DNA of 64,000 nucleotides from Brachyhypopomus gauderio (taxonomy: Eukaryota > Chordata > Actinopteri > Gymnotiformes > Hypopomidae): positions 20,092,412-20,156,411 of the forward strand of contig NC_135224.1 of the NCBI RefSeq assembly GCF_052324685.1, given 5' to 3'. Numbering within the stretch: position 1 is the stretch's first letter; every line of letters begins with the position of its first letter. The translations under genes were made by a program, and so were the position numbers. A model generated the notes under the pieces. The model saw only the letters and a list, made by a program, of their open reading frames with translations. It did not search any database and was not told where the DNA came from. Shown here piece after piece: positions 11,721-44,342 of this stretch.

Positions 11721-13580
11721 GTCTGTGCTCACTGTGTACATTTATTGCAATCAATACAGGAGAAAACATTGACTGAGATTAGCAGTGTGGTCCTATGAAC
11801 ACCTTAATTAGGTGAAGGTTCACCTGCTCGAAGCGTTCACGAATCATTTCATTGTTAATGGCTGACTGGACCTCAGGTTAGTGCCCAAACGTGACCTCCA
11901 CAAGCACAAGACCTCGGAAGGTAAACACGGCTGTCTGATCACACACACACACACACACACGTCTCTGATCTGTAAAGCATGTGCGCTCAGTGGCTTGCGA
12001 CACCTTCTGAGATACCAAGTTCTGCTGTCATTCAGGCCTGTACTTCATTCATTAAGTCTTCTGAGACTTTGCGAGCTAATCTGTAGTGCTGGGAGCTCGT
12101 GGAGTATTTATAGACCTCTGTGTGGTCGTGCTCAGTCCCCCACCCCAACATGCCCCGATAACTGACCTCCAGGCTCTGGAATGTCTCTTTAACAACAATT
12201 GAATGCAATTCTCAGGGGAGCAAGTATGTGTGTGTGTGTGTGTGTGCGTGTGTGTGCGTGTGTCCTTCCCACAGTAATAGATGGTGTTGCGTCCGACACC
12301 ACCTTAGAAAAGATACACAAATACACAAATCCAGCTCTGGTCATGTAATGGAATATTTGGCCAAAGTCGAATGCCATTCTGGAGTGTTTTGCATACTGGA
12401 AAATGTTATTTTCTTTGCATTTTGCATACTGAACACTGTTTTGGGACCCATTCAGTATGTGTGTAGTATGCAGCAGGCTATGTCAAACATAGACAATGTG
12501 TCCTTGAGAGTGGCATGACACCAGTGACATGGTTGTCATGGGAATAGTATAAACAAACAAAAAACATGCCTAAAATGCCCTGGATAAAATGTTCATGGAC
12601 AGTACAGCCTGATGATTGGGTCCACCAGTTCACAAACGCCACTAATAAAAAAAAAAATCCCATATTGCCCATCAACTTAAAATTCATGGAACATGTTGAA
12701 ATTATTGCTAAAAGCTGAGTGGATCTTGTGGAGTGTGATTCTCTGATGTTGAATAGAAAATTGTGAATACGTATTAGATAGAAACACAGTATTCTGAGGG
12801 CCAGAACATCTCTGGAAGGGTCAAATATCCTTTTATCCTTTTATCCTTTCAATTTCATGCATTTAACAGGAGGATTATAATTTGAGCCACAGTCGTGTTC
12901 TGATTGGCCAGTTATTTGCCATTTTGATGAGCATATGCTAAAGTGGTTAGTAAAAAAGATGCTAGTGTAGACCAAAGTGTAGCATGAACAAACCCACAGA
13001 AGGCATGTGTGCTGCTCGCTGGTGTGGGTGACCTCCTACCTTCTACCATGTGGGGGCTTCTCCCCTGGCACAGATCCCATAAGCGGATCATCACAAGCTC
13101 GTTCTGGGAACGTGGACGTCTCCCTCTGGGGAGGAGCCTCTGAGGCAGAAGATCAGGAGGAACCTCCGTCGGAGGACAGATGGACAGATGGACAGATCTT
13201 CTCCAGTGCGCCACGCGTGGTGAAAACTACCCATGTTCATGGAGGACCACAAGGATTAGTCTTCCTGGAGAAGAATTAGTGGTGTCCAAAAAAAGGCAGC
13301 AGGATATCGCTGAAGATCGAGGTCCTGTTTTAGAAATCCTAATGATCAGAGCTTCTCAAACACTGCAGTTGAAGCACAGCAGAACACACTCACACTCACA
13401 CTCACACTCACACTACTGAACACTGCAAACGTTTATAGGGCACAGGTTGTATGTTTGCCAAGAACATACAGAAATTATGTCATGCAGTTATGCCATTATC
13501 ACTGCCTGTTGTTCAAATAATTACTTGCAAGGTTTATCAATCTGTTTAGACTGTATACAAGCTGAAGTCCAACTAATGTA

Positions 13581-13584
<4 letters not shown>

Positions 13585-13647
<63 letters not shown>
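13585..13647 (+). repeat. TG microsatellite
   Basis: About 31 TG units in the carmil3-rem2 spacer. Confidence 0.95.
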
Positions 13648-13649
<2 letters not shown>

Positions 13650-14866
13650 AGAGCCTTGATCCTGTAGGTCATTGAAGATGATCACAAAAAAAACTACAGA
13701 AGTTTTGTGGAGGAAGTAACAGAAGAATCTTGGAAGGCAGATTCCTCTGTGGGATTGGACCATGCGATTCTGAAGGCACAGGGACTTTAGCGACTGACGT
13801 AAACACACCCTCACTAATCACACTGTATGTGAGGAATACATTACTGGAGTATTCACAGGTGGTCTGAACTGGGTTATATAAAAAAGTAAAGCTATACAGG
13901 GAATGTACGGAATCATGTTTTAATTGGGGTGGTTTCATAATGCGCATACATAATTCAAACGACAAGGTACGCTTCTGTAATGCAATACGCATGAGACCAA
14001 ATACATTGACTTAATGTTTAGTCCTTTTAGATATATGAGCTTCTATGGTATTCGATATACTGTTCATTGTGTTGCGGAGACACCCTAGCTAACGTGTCCT
14101 GTGAGCAGTTCTCTACAGGTTCTCTCTCACTCTTTCTCTCTCTCACTCTTTCTCTCTCACTCTTTCTTTTTCTGTGCATGGGTGTGTGTTGTGGATATCA
14201 TGCCGAAACTCAAAGTTCTGACGTATCTTGGCCAGTGACCTTGGGTGAATTGCTTTCAGAGCTGGTTATGGAGAATGACACTACTACACGAATCTTTATT
14301 GCGGGAAACGTGGTGTTCGTTCACACACTCTCTCCTCTTACAGCAGGATATTAGAAAGCAGGTGGCCGGTGATTTGACATGAAATTGCCAATAGCCTGTG
14401 TAGTCAGAACAGGGTTCCCAGTGTTCCAAGATCTAGAACCTGGTTAGACGGTATTGAACTGCATGACACACACAGTGTATTTATCTCTCTCTCAAACACT
14501 GTGGTTAGATGTAGTCACACTCTGAGAAGAGACTCAAGATTTCTGCCCTGTCTTCTCCTTGTCGTGTAATTCTTAGTGAGTTACGCCTCGTGTCTGGCTG
14601 ACGTTTCAAGTGTCTCTTGAAAGCTTGTAAAAGGAGAGGGGGCGGAGCTACGGAGGACTGCAGGGGGATTGATCTGATTGGCCCGATTAAAGTCCGCAGA
14701 CGTGGGTCCGTGTTAGTCAGCGTGTCTGCTGCGTGAATCCCCTCCTCTGCATCACATTCGCTCTGTGGACTCCGGATCGTAGAGTCGGAGCTTCTTGGCT
14801 GGAGGGGGTGGAGACGACCGGGTGGTGCCGTACGCCGGTGCTCTCCCCCTGCCTTTGGTCTGTGTC

Positions 14867-14890
14867 ATGTCAGCCCACACCAGCACTGCG
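14867..14890 (+). CDS. Possible alternative first coding exon of rem2
   Basis: An ATG opens MSAHTSTA and runs straight into a good donor (GCG, then gtgagc) in phase 0. That is the phase needed to join the rem2 exon at 20644. A GC-rich leader lies upstream (about 14640-14866) and is unlike the AT-rich surroundings. I infer an alternative promoter and first exon. The 19225 start is the simpler choice because it is closer and has a TATA box and GC box. Nothing here proves transcription. Confidence 0.3.
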
Positions 14891-15078
14891 GTGAGCCTGA
14901 TCACACACACCTACACCATCGCCTCCACCCTCTGCACCTCACTCAGTTACACACCCAGTCCTGTCCTGCTTTACAAAGTGTGAAACACACACATGCGCAC
15001 ACACACATACACATGCACACACATTGTCATTTGTAGTATGACCAACACACGCACTGCCCCACACGTTTACAGTGCAAT

Positions 15079-15112
15079 CTATACACACACACACACGCAC
15101 GCACGCACGCAT

Positions 15113-15161
<49 letters not shown>

Positions 15162-15311
15162 TGCGGCCACTTTGGGATGCTACATTCTTTCTAAGGGCAG
15201 ATGGATTCTTCAAGAGCATCTTCGTCCCTATTATCATTTGCCTGTTATCATTCCATCCCTCTGTCTGTTGAACTCTTTCTCTCTTTCTCTCTGACTCTCT
15301 TATTTTGTTAT

Positions 15312-15362
<51 letters not shown>
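15079..15362 (+). repeat. Two CA tracts with a CT-rich piece between
   Basis: CA/CACG tracts at about 15083-15158 and 15321-15362, separated by unique sequence and a short CT-rich stretch. Confidence 0.9.
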
Positions 15363-15366
<4 letters not shown>

Positions 15367-15618
15367 TCAGCATTAGCGCGTACTCCCACCCTGAGCTACT
15401 AGCAGTAGTGTCAGCTCTTTTGTACCAGCCTGTCGGTATGTGCTGTGTTTACGGACTTTAGTGCATACTCATCCTGTACTTTATTGGCTTGTGTGCTGAC
15501 CCTGACTGTAAAAGTATTACAAGTATTACAATCGTATTACAAGAACCTACAGCACAATACAAAACTGATGCCTGAGAAAAAGTTCACACTGTTAATGAAC
15601 ACTGATGAAATACAGAAA

Positions 15619-16576
15619 TGAAATACTCACTCACTCACTCACCCACTCACTCACTCACTTACCCACCCACTCACCCACTCACACACCCACCCACTCACTC
15701 ACTCACCCACACACTCACTCACTCACTCACTCACCCACTCACACACCCACCCACTCACTCACTCACTCACCCACTCACACACCCATCCACCCACTCACTC
15801 ACTCACTCACTCACTCATCCACTCACCCACTCACTCACACACCCACCCATCCACTCACTCACTCACTCACTCACTCACTCACTCACTCACTCACCCACTC
15901 ACTCACTCACTCACTCACTCACTCACTCACCCACTCACTCACCCACTCACTCACTCACTCACTCACTCACTCACTCACTCACTCACCCACACACTCACCC
16001 ACTCACTCACTCACTCACTCACTCACTCACTCACCCACTCACTCACCCACCCACTCACTCACTCACCCACTCACTCACTCACTCACCCACTCACTCACTC
16101 ACCCACTCACTCACTCACTCACTCATCCACTCACCCACTCACTCACACACCCACCCACTCACTCACTCACTCACCCACTCACACACCCATCCACTCACTC
16201 ACTCACTCACCCATTCACTCACTCACTCCCACTCACCCACTCACTCACCCACTCACTCACTCACTCACTCACTCACCCACTCACTCCCACTCACCCACTC
16301 ACTCACCCACTCACTCACCCACCCACTCACCCACTCACTCACTCACTCACTCACACACCCACCCACACACCCATCCACTCACTCACTCACTCTCTCACTC
16401 AATCACTCACCCACTCACTCACTCACTCACCCACTCACTCACTCACCCACCCACCCACCCACTCACTCACTCACTCACTCACCCACTTACTCCCTCCCTC
16501 ACTCACTCCCTCACTCACTCCCTCACTCACTAACTCACTCACTCACTCACTCACTAACTCATTCACACTCACAAAC
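15619..16576 (+). repeat. ACTC tetranucleotide array of about 950 bp
   Basis: Some 235 units of CACT with irregular CACC, CACA and CATC variants. Because 4 is not a multiple of 3, long frames of Thr-His-Ser-Leu/Pro appear in several frames. These are not genes. Confidence 0.95.
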
Positions 16577-18109
16577 TAGCTGAGTTTGTTGAATTTTGCT
16601 CAGATTAGATCAACTGAAGTTAATCATACAAATACTGGACGTGTGATTTTATCAAATTTGTGATTAAGCCCAGATCTTTTCAAAAGAATCCCAGAGCTCA
16701 TTTTGACATGGTAAGTGTCTACTGAGTGTTAAAACTCTATTTAAAAAAGTCGCTGCTTGGGGAATAAATGTAACCCATGTAATGAATTCGCAAGTGCTGT
16801 TTGTGCATCAGTCCTGAGGCAAATGGCTAATTGGTTTGTTTGGTTCGGAATGTGATGCCAACGTTGGAGAAGTAATGAATACATGTGAATCGAATCCTCC
16901 CTCAACAATCCATTGTGGAAAACTCATTATCCTCCAGGCACAGTGCAGATGTGATGAAAGAAACTGCGTCCCAGTGAGGTCAGTTTACAGGTGGATGTAC
17001 ACAGACAACGGGAAGGCGTGACGTGACAGCCTCTCTATGTTTCCAATATCAGAGGGCCATTTACCAGTTGACACACCACAGCAAAGCTCCAGAGTGACAC
17101 TCCCCAGACCCTGATGCGGTCCGTAATTACAGGAGTCATATTTTGGGCGCTTGTGAATAATTAGAGTCCTTGTCGTGCTCATCAAAGCCCGTGCATGCTG
17201 GCGGAGTTCTGCCGGGCCAGATGAGGCGGAGATACGCACGCTGAATGATGAGCTCACGGTGGTCGTGGCCGCTTCGCAGACTGAAGAACCACACCTAGTC
17301 TGGGAGGTGAGGGTTCTGTGGAACCCACAGTATGGCTACAAAAAAAAAGATCCCTCGTCTTCCACACTGTACAGTAGAAGGGATTAAAATACACACTCTG
17401 TGCAAATTGTATGATTTCATATATGTTTCTTTATTATGATGTCAGATGGTTTGAATAAGGAAGTAGTGGGTGTTAGAACCTGCAGTTAGGATTAGATTAT
17501 GGTAGAGTTAGGATTAAATTGTGATAGTGTTAGGGTCAGATTATGGTAGGGTGGACTGATATTTACATGGAGCACTAGGGAGGGGAGGGGGCAGTCACAT
17601 GACATGGGAGTGGGGCACACCAGTTTTCTACTGGAAAAACAGTAGATGGTGGCTGAAATCATGTTAGTCTCCAGGCGCTCTCCGTGGTGCTGAACCCCTT
17701 TCTCTGTGCTGGGTTTCAGAACTACTGCTGTGAACAGCTCCACTCTTGACCTCACAAGTAGTTCTGAAAGGAGGAGGTGCCCTTGAGCGAATCACATATG
17801 ACCAATGACAACCACACACCTGAAGCTGCTCACTGCAGAAGCTAAAATAGCAGCTATGAAACCATAATGGTGAAGAGGATGAAGTGAGTTCATGAAATAC
17901 TGTTACTACAAATTATCAAAATGTATATTACAGTACATACTCCAAAATCTACATGATATGGAAGTTGTTAAATGCAATTTCAAGACCGGTTGCATATCTA
18001 GGGTCCTCCAGAACTCTGGAGTAGTTCTGGGGCACGTTTTATTTTTTAACTAAAGTAGACATAAAAGAAGGAGCAACATCCCAGTGCCCAGCCTAAATCT
18101 CATGACCAC

Positions 18110-18325
18110 ATTGTGCAGAACTGCTGAATGAAGACAGAGAGATATGGCAGGAATATTTTATCATGATCTTGGTTCTCCCAAGGTTTCTCCCTAATCCCTG
18201 CCTGGGGAGTTTTTCTTTGCTACAGGTTTGCTCATTAGAGATCTGGACCCATACGCTTGTAAACCTGCTTTGTGATGACATGTGTTGTAAAAAGTGCAAT
18301 ATAACTAAATTTGACTTGACTTGAG
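18110..18325 (+). mobile_element. Fish non-LTR retroelement 3' tail
   Basis: The stretch with TGGGGAGTTTTTCTTTGC, GTTGTAAAAAGTGCAATATA and a terminal TTTGACTTGACTTGA resembles a 3' end very common in teleost genomes (LINE or LINE-mobilised SINE). Its left edge is uncertain. Identified from memory of the family, not by search. Confidence 0.5.
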
Positions 18326-18787
18326 ATAATGAGTCTGGAGTTGGATACAGAAATTGGATAATCTGGAGTTGGATACAAAGTTTCCCTCAATCACATGTAA
18401 CATGGGTTTTTAACATAAGCGCTTTATCTCATTTCTGTGCTAAGTGATGTTTTGTAATCTCAGGTGTCACTTCTAAGTACAGAGGCTTGGTCACTATTCA
18501 GGAACCTCCACTGTCTCCTCCACTCTGAGTCCATCTGTAACCAGAACGTCCTCCGTAACAACAATGTGTGGGAACTTTTCTAAGTCACATAATTTACGAG
18601 GCTTAATCTATTCGCCTAATAAACACACTGATGAGATAAAGCGAAGCGACACAGGACAGACGGCTCATGAATTTATCATCGTTACAAGGCAAAGCATCTT
18701 TAATATATATCACGGCTAATATGTCTCAAAGTACGAAAGGCACGCGGGGGGGGGGGTGATTAAAGATGTAGCACAATTCCAATTTCT

Positions 18788-18832
<45 letters not shown>

Positions 18833-18908
18833 GGGCTAGGGTAAACTTGGTCCGCCCAGACTGAAGGCAGGCAGGTAGTCACTCGCAATTTGCGGTTGAG
18901 CGCGTGAA

Positions 18909-18943
18909 GGGGCGGGTCGCCGACAGCTTTCTCCTATTATAAA
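18909..18943 (+). promoter_or_regulatory. rem2 core promoter: GC box and TATA box
   Basis: A GGGGCGGG GC box (18909-18916) is followed 21 bases later by TATAAA (18938-18943). Transcription would start near 18970, giving a 5' UTR of about 255 bases before the ATG at 19225. The region is CpG-rich compared with its flanks. Confidence 0.45.
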
Positions 18944-19224
18944 CCGCTACAAAGACGTTTAAAGGAACGCACAGGTGTAGTACAATTCACACCGTCTAGA
19001 CGTTAGTCTAGAATACAGCGACGCGTCGTTGGGTTATTTATTCCTCAACCGCCCGGGAATTTTGTTCTGTTCTCACTAAAGTCATGTGGTAGCATGTGAG
19101 TGGTGTTGTAAGCACGGCAGACACGGAGACCGCCGTTTAGCGCGTTTGATGTGCACTGACATGTCATGGACGGTGCTGGTGCACACGCAAGAGCGCCACT
19201 GTGAGAACGCACGAGCCGAAAACG

Positions 19225-37929
<18,705 letters not shown>

Positions 37930-38184
37930 CGAGGGTGTTTTGGGTGGGGGGGGGGGGGGGCGGGACTTAGCAAAAGAACTGGAGAAGGAGGCGGAGAACT
38001 GTAGGAACCCCGACACGAAAGGACCGCGTGTACGACATGTTGGCTGGACCAAGACCAAGGGTTCAGCCTAAGCAATACGCCATTTGAACATTAGGATGGC
38101 AAACCAAGACAGGACACGAGACGGTGAGACACAGCAATCAAACGAAATAAGGGACAAGACTGTGGATGTCCCCACACGTTTCAA

Positions 38185-38538
38185 AATAAAGCAGGACATT
38201 ATTACAGGTCTATTGCAGGACATTAGCGGGGCTAGTGTAGTTTCTGTAGTAGTTCTTTTTAGCAGTACACTGTTAAAGCGCAAAGGTTTATGGGAAGCCA
38301 GTGTTCGAGCTCATGGACCCATAGCCATTGCACCTGGCAAGAGCGCCAGTCTTTCAGGAAGTCAGTGTTTGTCCAATAGGAAGACAGAACCTCTTTTCAC
38401 TGCATATGTAATAGCGACTTATGCATTTAACGGTGGTGTGCGCATCACTAATATTTCAAACGGCTTACATCAAGGACATTCTTAAACCCTTTAACGATTT
38501 GTAGCGTGATTGAACTGGACAGCCTGTGTAGGAATAAA
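38185..38538 (+). terminator. Candidate polyadenylation signals of rem2
   Basis: AATAAA occurs at 38185-38190 and 38533-38538, 256 and 604 bases after the stop codon. Either could end the rem2 3' UTR. A poly-G run follows the stop at about 37947. Confidence 0.4.
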
Positions 38539-38539
38539 T

Positions 38540-41500
38540 ATCTTCCTCTGTTCTGATTATCGACTTAAATCCTGAACTGTTATCTCATTTCTAGAAAATG
38601 TGTGTTTGTTTTTAAGGCACTTTCACATAGATGGTCAAATTACAGGAAAGCAATATGAGCTGAAACAAATGGTTGTCTTTCTTTCTTTCTTTCCTTCATT
38701 CATTCTCTCCCATTCTTATTTTGTCTTAGGCTAGTTCACAGATGTTGTTAGCCATTAGCTTTAGCCGTACGCTCCACAGGTCCATAACATTAGACACCTT
38801 CCTCATGGTTACAGTCGATAGCCACACTGGCTGTGGTCGTGCTATATATGCCCTGTCAATATGGTTTGTCAATGTACGCCATTTCAGTAGCAGGTTTATG
38901 GTCCATATTGACACTGATATGAAATAGAAGGTTGTCATATTTAACTCAGGGCTGAGAGGGATGGTTATGGCGTCAGGGACCATCAGAGCTGTCCTGCCAT
39001 TTAAAGTCTCGTTCTTTACGGTTGGCTGTCATGGTGCCTCCCAGCTCTGTGCTGTGGGATGTGAGCTATGCGGTCTTATGTAACAGGAAACTGTTCTGGG
39101 ATCAGTGGACACCCCCCCCCCCCCCCCAGAGCCTTCGTAGTGTTAGCGTCCGTCTTGCTCGCCGCTGACGAATGTTTCTCACGCTGTCGTTGACACAAAC
39201 CGGGGAGGGAGAGTAAAAGCGGTTCGCTCCGTAACTTCGGAGCACGGCCGCGTCGCCCTTCGGTGCGGCCGAGGCTGGAACCACCAAACAAACGTCACGT
39301 CTTCCGCGCGCCGGGCCGCCGTCCAGCGAGCGGCCCACGTTGCCACGGTGATGCTGTGGGCCCAGGCTGGAAGCCTCAACCCCGAGGGCAGATGGAGCGG
39401 GACATGAGGTGAAGGAAGAGAAATGACAAATGATAGTTGCCTGGCGACAGTTGTCAGGGAGACGGAGCGTGACTCTGCTTGGTTTGACTCAGAATTTCTT
39501 ACTATGTTTGTTTGTTCAGCCGGGACCGAAACTGTTGGAGTGGAATCGCAGTCTGCAAACAGTCAGTGTACAACAAATGTGAACACACACACACACAGAG
39601 TAAATTAACCCAACAATTTGACACCAAGAAATGATGTAAGACTTGACTAACAAATGTGTCAATCATTTGAAACAGATCTGTAACCCAAATGGCGTAGTAG
39701 CAAACTGAGCTTCCCTTTATAGACAAAAGAAGAACATAAAGTCTGATTCATGTCTGATTACTGTTGGAAATTGGATACTGAATTCAAGCATCATACGAGT
39801 TCAGTCTGTGTCCTCTCTTTAATAATGTATTCGAGGGAGTGGAAACTGATCACATACGAGTGTTAGACTTTGGTCTGAAACCGAAACGTGTGCAGGGTTC
39901 GGGTGTCACGTGCGGCACTGTGTGTTGATCTGGACAGTGCCGAACGTAAGATCACGTGACTTCTTCTCACGAGAGAGTGGAGCACTCTGTCCCAAAGGTC
40001 ATCACTCTATCATAAAGGCAACCACCCTGTCCCAAAGGTCACTACTTTATCCCAAAGGTCACTGAGCCTTCAGCGGTGACTTGTCCGCAAGCCAAATTCA
40101 TAAACGTCAGAAGTCCCATCAAAGCTAAGCGCTCTAAATGTAGCATGAAGCCAAAATCTGAGACCATATGACATAGAATAAATACTAGTTATAATAAAAC
40201 AGAGTTTCATCCAGAGACATGTTCACTGTCATTAGGCCAACACAATAAGCTCTCAGATTATTTTTCAAGTAACAACCTGGAATGGCTAATGAATACTTTA
40301 AACGTCCTGAGTAATGGCGTATCGCTGTTGATGCCTGACAGAACTTCTGATGCAGAAATGTGGTTGAGAGCTTCAGTCAAAAATGTGTGGAAACTCTAAA
40401 ATGTTTATCAATAAAACATGGCACCATGTCATCATCGCTGATGATCATTTTGAAGAATCTGCAAAGCCATCTCAGATTTGGAGAATGAACATTCCTAAGA
40501 CTGAACTACGACTGGTCATCGTGCGAACTTTATCGATCGTCAGACGCAGGATATAATTTACTTCACGTTGCCATCTTGTGGCACGAATATGTCACTACAT
40601 TAAAATTGTAAAACAATGAATAATTTTTGTAGGCATTCGGAGGTTTCATTACAACGGGTGATGATACAGCGTGTTTTTCCGGACGCACTCGACACAGTAG
40701 GCTACCGCCGGTGCCACGTATCGCGTGTGGACCTGCCACGCAGGTTTCGGGCCAAGCTCAGGTCCACTCAGCACACGTGCAGGCCACAGAGCCCGTGTGG
40801 ATCTCCTGGTGTTCCAGGCACAGCTGGTGTATGGTGAGACCCTGCGTTCTCCAGAAGCTGCTCTCACACACCCCGCAGCCGTCGGGTCGATGTGTTTAGG
40901 AACAAGTGCACGTCCAGCTGGGCCGAAACTCCGGGGAACGGGCCCGGTACGCACGAGCACGTATTCAGACAGAAACTGTATCCTGCAACGGCATTTGGCT
41001 TCCAGGAAATCAATCAAACTCCAGTTCTTTTTGTCCTGGATTTACTAAAATAAGCACAGTTTAAAGTTATCAGTGTATTAACCAAATAACCATCATCCAC
41101 GGTCTTTGTATGGATATTGTAGGGGAGTAAATAAAAATCATAGCAGTTCGTCTCTAGTGTGCATGTCCTCAAATGAAGATCAACCTCTTGGCAGGTCTTC
41201 TGCCTGTAAGAAGGTAGAACTTCACTAGGTGTTTCTTTCGCTAAGCACTGTTGGTTTCATTTGAGTGAAAATGGAGACATATGCAAGCCCAGCTGTAGTT
41301 GACCATCTCGCAGTCTCTAAATCTGCCCATTTATAGTTACTGCTGTATGAACTCTCCGGTTTAGTTCAGGGTTCCCTTCTTCACTGCCACGGCGCGAGCT
41401 GCCCCATGACCACATAATCTGGGATTATGTGGCGTCTGGTTGATTGACCAGGCCCATACGGGACTGTAGCACCACCTGCAGGCGAGAACCCGACATAACT

Positions 41501-43528
41501 ACACGTTTAATTATCAAGACCAAAGAAACAATTACTTCACTACCTCTCTTTACAAATTTTGATTGGGGGAGGGGGGGGGGGGGGGGTTCTTATTAGGTTT
41601 ATGTACATATTTGCCTAGATTTGTCCACCACTGAATATGATTTTTAAAGTAAATATCCTGGTATTTCTGAAAAGATCCATTTTGACCTTTGACACAACAA
41701 GGATTTTGTGGAGTCAGTCAGCACCTGCAGTTCTCCAGAAGTATCTGCAGACGTATCACAGTGATATGAAGCATCCACAGCTATCACTGTGGTTAACTGT
41801 AGGCCTTCGGGGCATTGTGGCTACGAGGATACAAACGCTGGCTGCCCCGTGATGAAACGCTGGCTGTTCCCTCTCTCTCCTCTGCTGAACGTGTTTCGTT
41901 TCTAGTACGGTGTGTGTCTCACAGTCCCTGCACTGTGTCACACACTGCACCAGAGCACAAATACACCAGTCAAGTTGCATTTAGTCTATTTAGCACAATG
42001 GGCTGGGAGTCGATCTTTCCATTTGAGGAATATATACTGGTGTAATTAGTGGAATGCAATAGCAGAGTCTTTTTTCACTCATAAAAATGGAAACTCACAA
42101 TAAAAAAATCCAAAAATTATGCCATTTACTCCAATTAGTGTGTAATATCTTATACTTAAGCATTCTAACACTAATTGCATATTGCTTTTTAATTCAAAAT
42201 AATTCAAATGCACTTCGATGCAAATAACTCAAATTGATTTTTTTTCTTATTATTTTTGGCATCATGCAGCTGAAACTTTTAATTAGGCCTTGAAACATTA
42301 AAGCTGCTGTATATAAGGCACAGTGCGACAGTGAATTGCAGGAAACCCCAGATGCAGCCCAAATACACATTCGTTTCAAATTAAAAATATTTTAATCTCA
42401 TTATAATAACCTACATATAAAAATCTTTCCCAAGACTTTGCGTTTGTGCCTGTTTGTTTGATATGCCATCAGAACATGAAAGACGTGCTGATATCAACGT
42501 AGATTTTCCCGTCTTTAATTAAAGACTTTTTGTGTGGATTAATGCTGTTTGTAAGCGTGTGCACGTCTGCGCTGGAATCACGCGGAGCAAAGCACGAGTG
42601 GAGCAACAGAGAAGGTAAACAAATCCATGAGAAGGACAAACAACCAATCAGGCCAGCCGGGAACAGGACGCAGCTTCAGGACTGGCCCAGCACTGGGGGA
42701 AGGGGGCGGGTCAGTAGGTCTTGTTGACCAATGAGGGACAGTGTCATCACGTACACGCGTGAACGCGGCAGGACGTGACAGAAAACCAGCGCATGCGCGG
42801 AAGGAACACGCTGGTGCTCTCGTTTTAGTGACCCGCGGGGATGGCAGTATAGCAGTACACGCTGTACTGGGGCAAGTGGGGCACGGCCCTGACCCGGTAT
42901 CTTGCCACCATGTGGAATGGGGCAGAATTATGTATTTGCTATTAAAAGAGGCACACTCCTCCCACTCTGGTGATCTTTCATCTTCTCCCTCCTGTCATGA
43001 GAAAACAGTTTCTGCATTTTAATACTGTCAAAGGTACACAGGTTAATTCCTCAGAGGTATAAAACTACCTGTGAATTATAAAGATTATGTTGGCATTATC
43101 AGGTCCTGCTCGCTGGATAACGCAGTAGTTCACTGGTTTTTAGACACTTTACAAGCCTGTCCAAGTTAGCAGTGCTCATCTGGTTAACATATTCAACACC
43201 TTTTCTTTAGCAAGTAGTCATGTTTGTGGACCAATGTGTTTTAAGATGTGATTGAAACTGAAAAAGTTAAATTCATTAAATAAATGCTATTGGAACTTTG
43301 TGATTAGGACGATGTGTTGAAACAAATGAAAACCTTAGTAGGTTCTTTGTGCAATCATGTACCTGTGATGTGTTAGACTGATGGTTAAAATTTGTAGGTT
43401 GATTCTTTAAATGTATTTATTTAGTCTGGAGGATCAAAAGACTGAAGTTGCAGAAAGCTTTATGTAAGATGAGAGGCTCACAGCAGATAAAGAGACGTGA
43501 GAAAACCACACGTTGAGATTGATGATGG
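38540..43528. other. rem2-copb2 convergent spacer
   Basis: Contains the zinc-finger relic and a few homopolymer G runs (about 39110-39127 as C, 41570-41586). No gene recognised. Confidence 0.5.
40758..40895 (-). pseudogene. Isolated C2H2 zinc-finger relic
   Basis: The minus strand reads THRPDGCGVCESSFWRTQGL, then TIHQLCLEHQEIHTG. This is C-x2-C-x3-F-x5-L-x2-H-x5-H, the full C2H2 consensus, with HTG and RP linker pieces on both sides. A stop precedes it directly and another ends it at 40758. No neighbouring finger is intact. A decayed zinc-finger gene fragment is the simplest reading. Confidence 0.45.
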
Positions 43529-43534
43529 TTTATT
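43529..43534 (-). terminator. Polyadenylation signal of copb2
   Basis: On the minus strand AATAAA lies about 340 bases beyond the copb2 stop. The 3' UTR between contains a short near-duplicate (about 43770-43845). Confidence 0.6.
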
Positions 43535-43872
43535 ATGAGTGAGTGGATTATCGAGCTTCTGTGGTCAGAAAAACATGAAGGTAAAATATACACTTTGATG
43601 TCTAGGAAAAGCAAGAAAGAAAAAAAAAACCATTTAAAGGCCCTGCGTCACGTACAAAATATAAACTCAAGACGACACAAATAGTTCTCCGACTGCTCAC
43701 ACGGCCTGTCCTCATGTCCCGAGAGATGTCTCGTCTTCATCTGGGTGCACATTAGATACACGCACCTGTTCCAAGGACATAGGGACAGAAACGTCTCTGT
43801 CTCTTAAAAAGGACATAGGGACAGAAACGTCTTGGTCTCTTAAATTAAAGTCAGCACTACAGAATCTGGCTT

Positions 43873-44282
43873 TCAGTCGTCTAAGAAATCGTCGTCCAGG
43901 TTGACGTCCGAGGTGTCGATGTCGTCAAGCTCCAAGTTGTCCAAGTCGTCTTCCAGTTCCTCCAGAGTCTACAGGCAAAAACGGGAAAAGTGTTAAGACG
44001 AACCTCACCTTCGCGGAAGGACTTCTGAAGGAAACGTCACTGGAACGGGGTTCTTGCTCTCTGGAAGAGCTGCAGGAAGTATCGTGAGCATGCGTAGAAG
44101 ATGAACGCTCCGGTACCTTTTCCTTCAGGTCTCGGGTGGGTGTGCTGGGTTTCTCCTCTTCCTTGGTGTGTTCAGGGTGTGACGCAGCCGCACTGGACGC
44201 GGGATCAGGAACGGCAGCCCAGACCGAGGCAGGAACCGGCCCCTCCAGGTCCGCAGACTCAGGGCCAGCCGTCTGTGGCACG

Positions 44283-44342
<60 letters not shown>

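Larger units (their letters stand above)
10376..18100. other. carmil3-rem2 spacer
   Basis: Apart from the microsatellites, the ACTC array and the candidate exon at 14867 listed separately, I see only unique AT-rich sequence. Short frames such as 13007-13279 have no recognised content. Confidence 0.5.

Noticed and set aside
15605..16583. Thr-His-Ser-Leu/Pro-rich frames of over 320 residues
   Set aside because: Translation of an ACTC tetranucleotide array.
38084..38485. 133-residue frame after rem2
   Set aside because: It lies in the likely rem2 3' UTR, spans polyadenylation signals and resembles no known protein.
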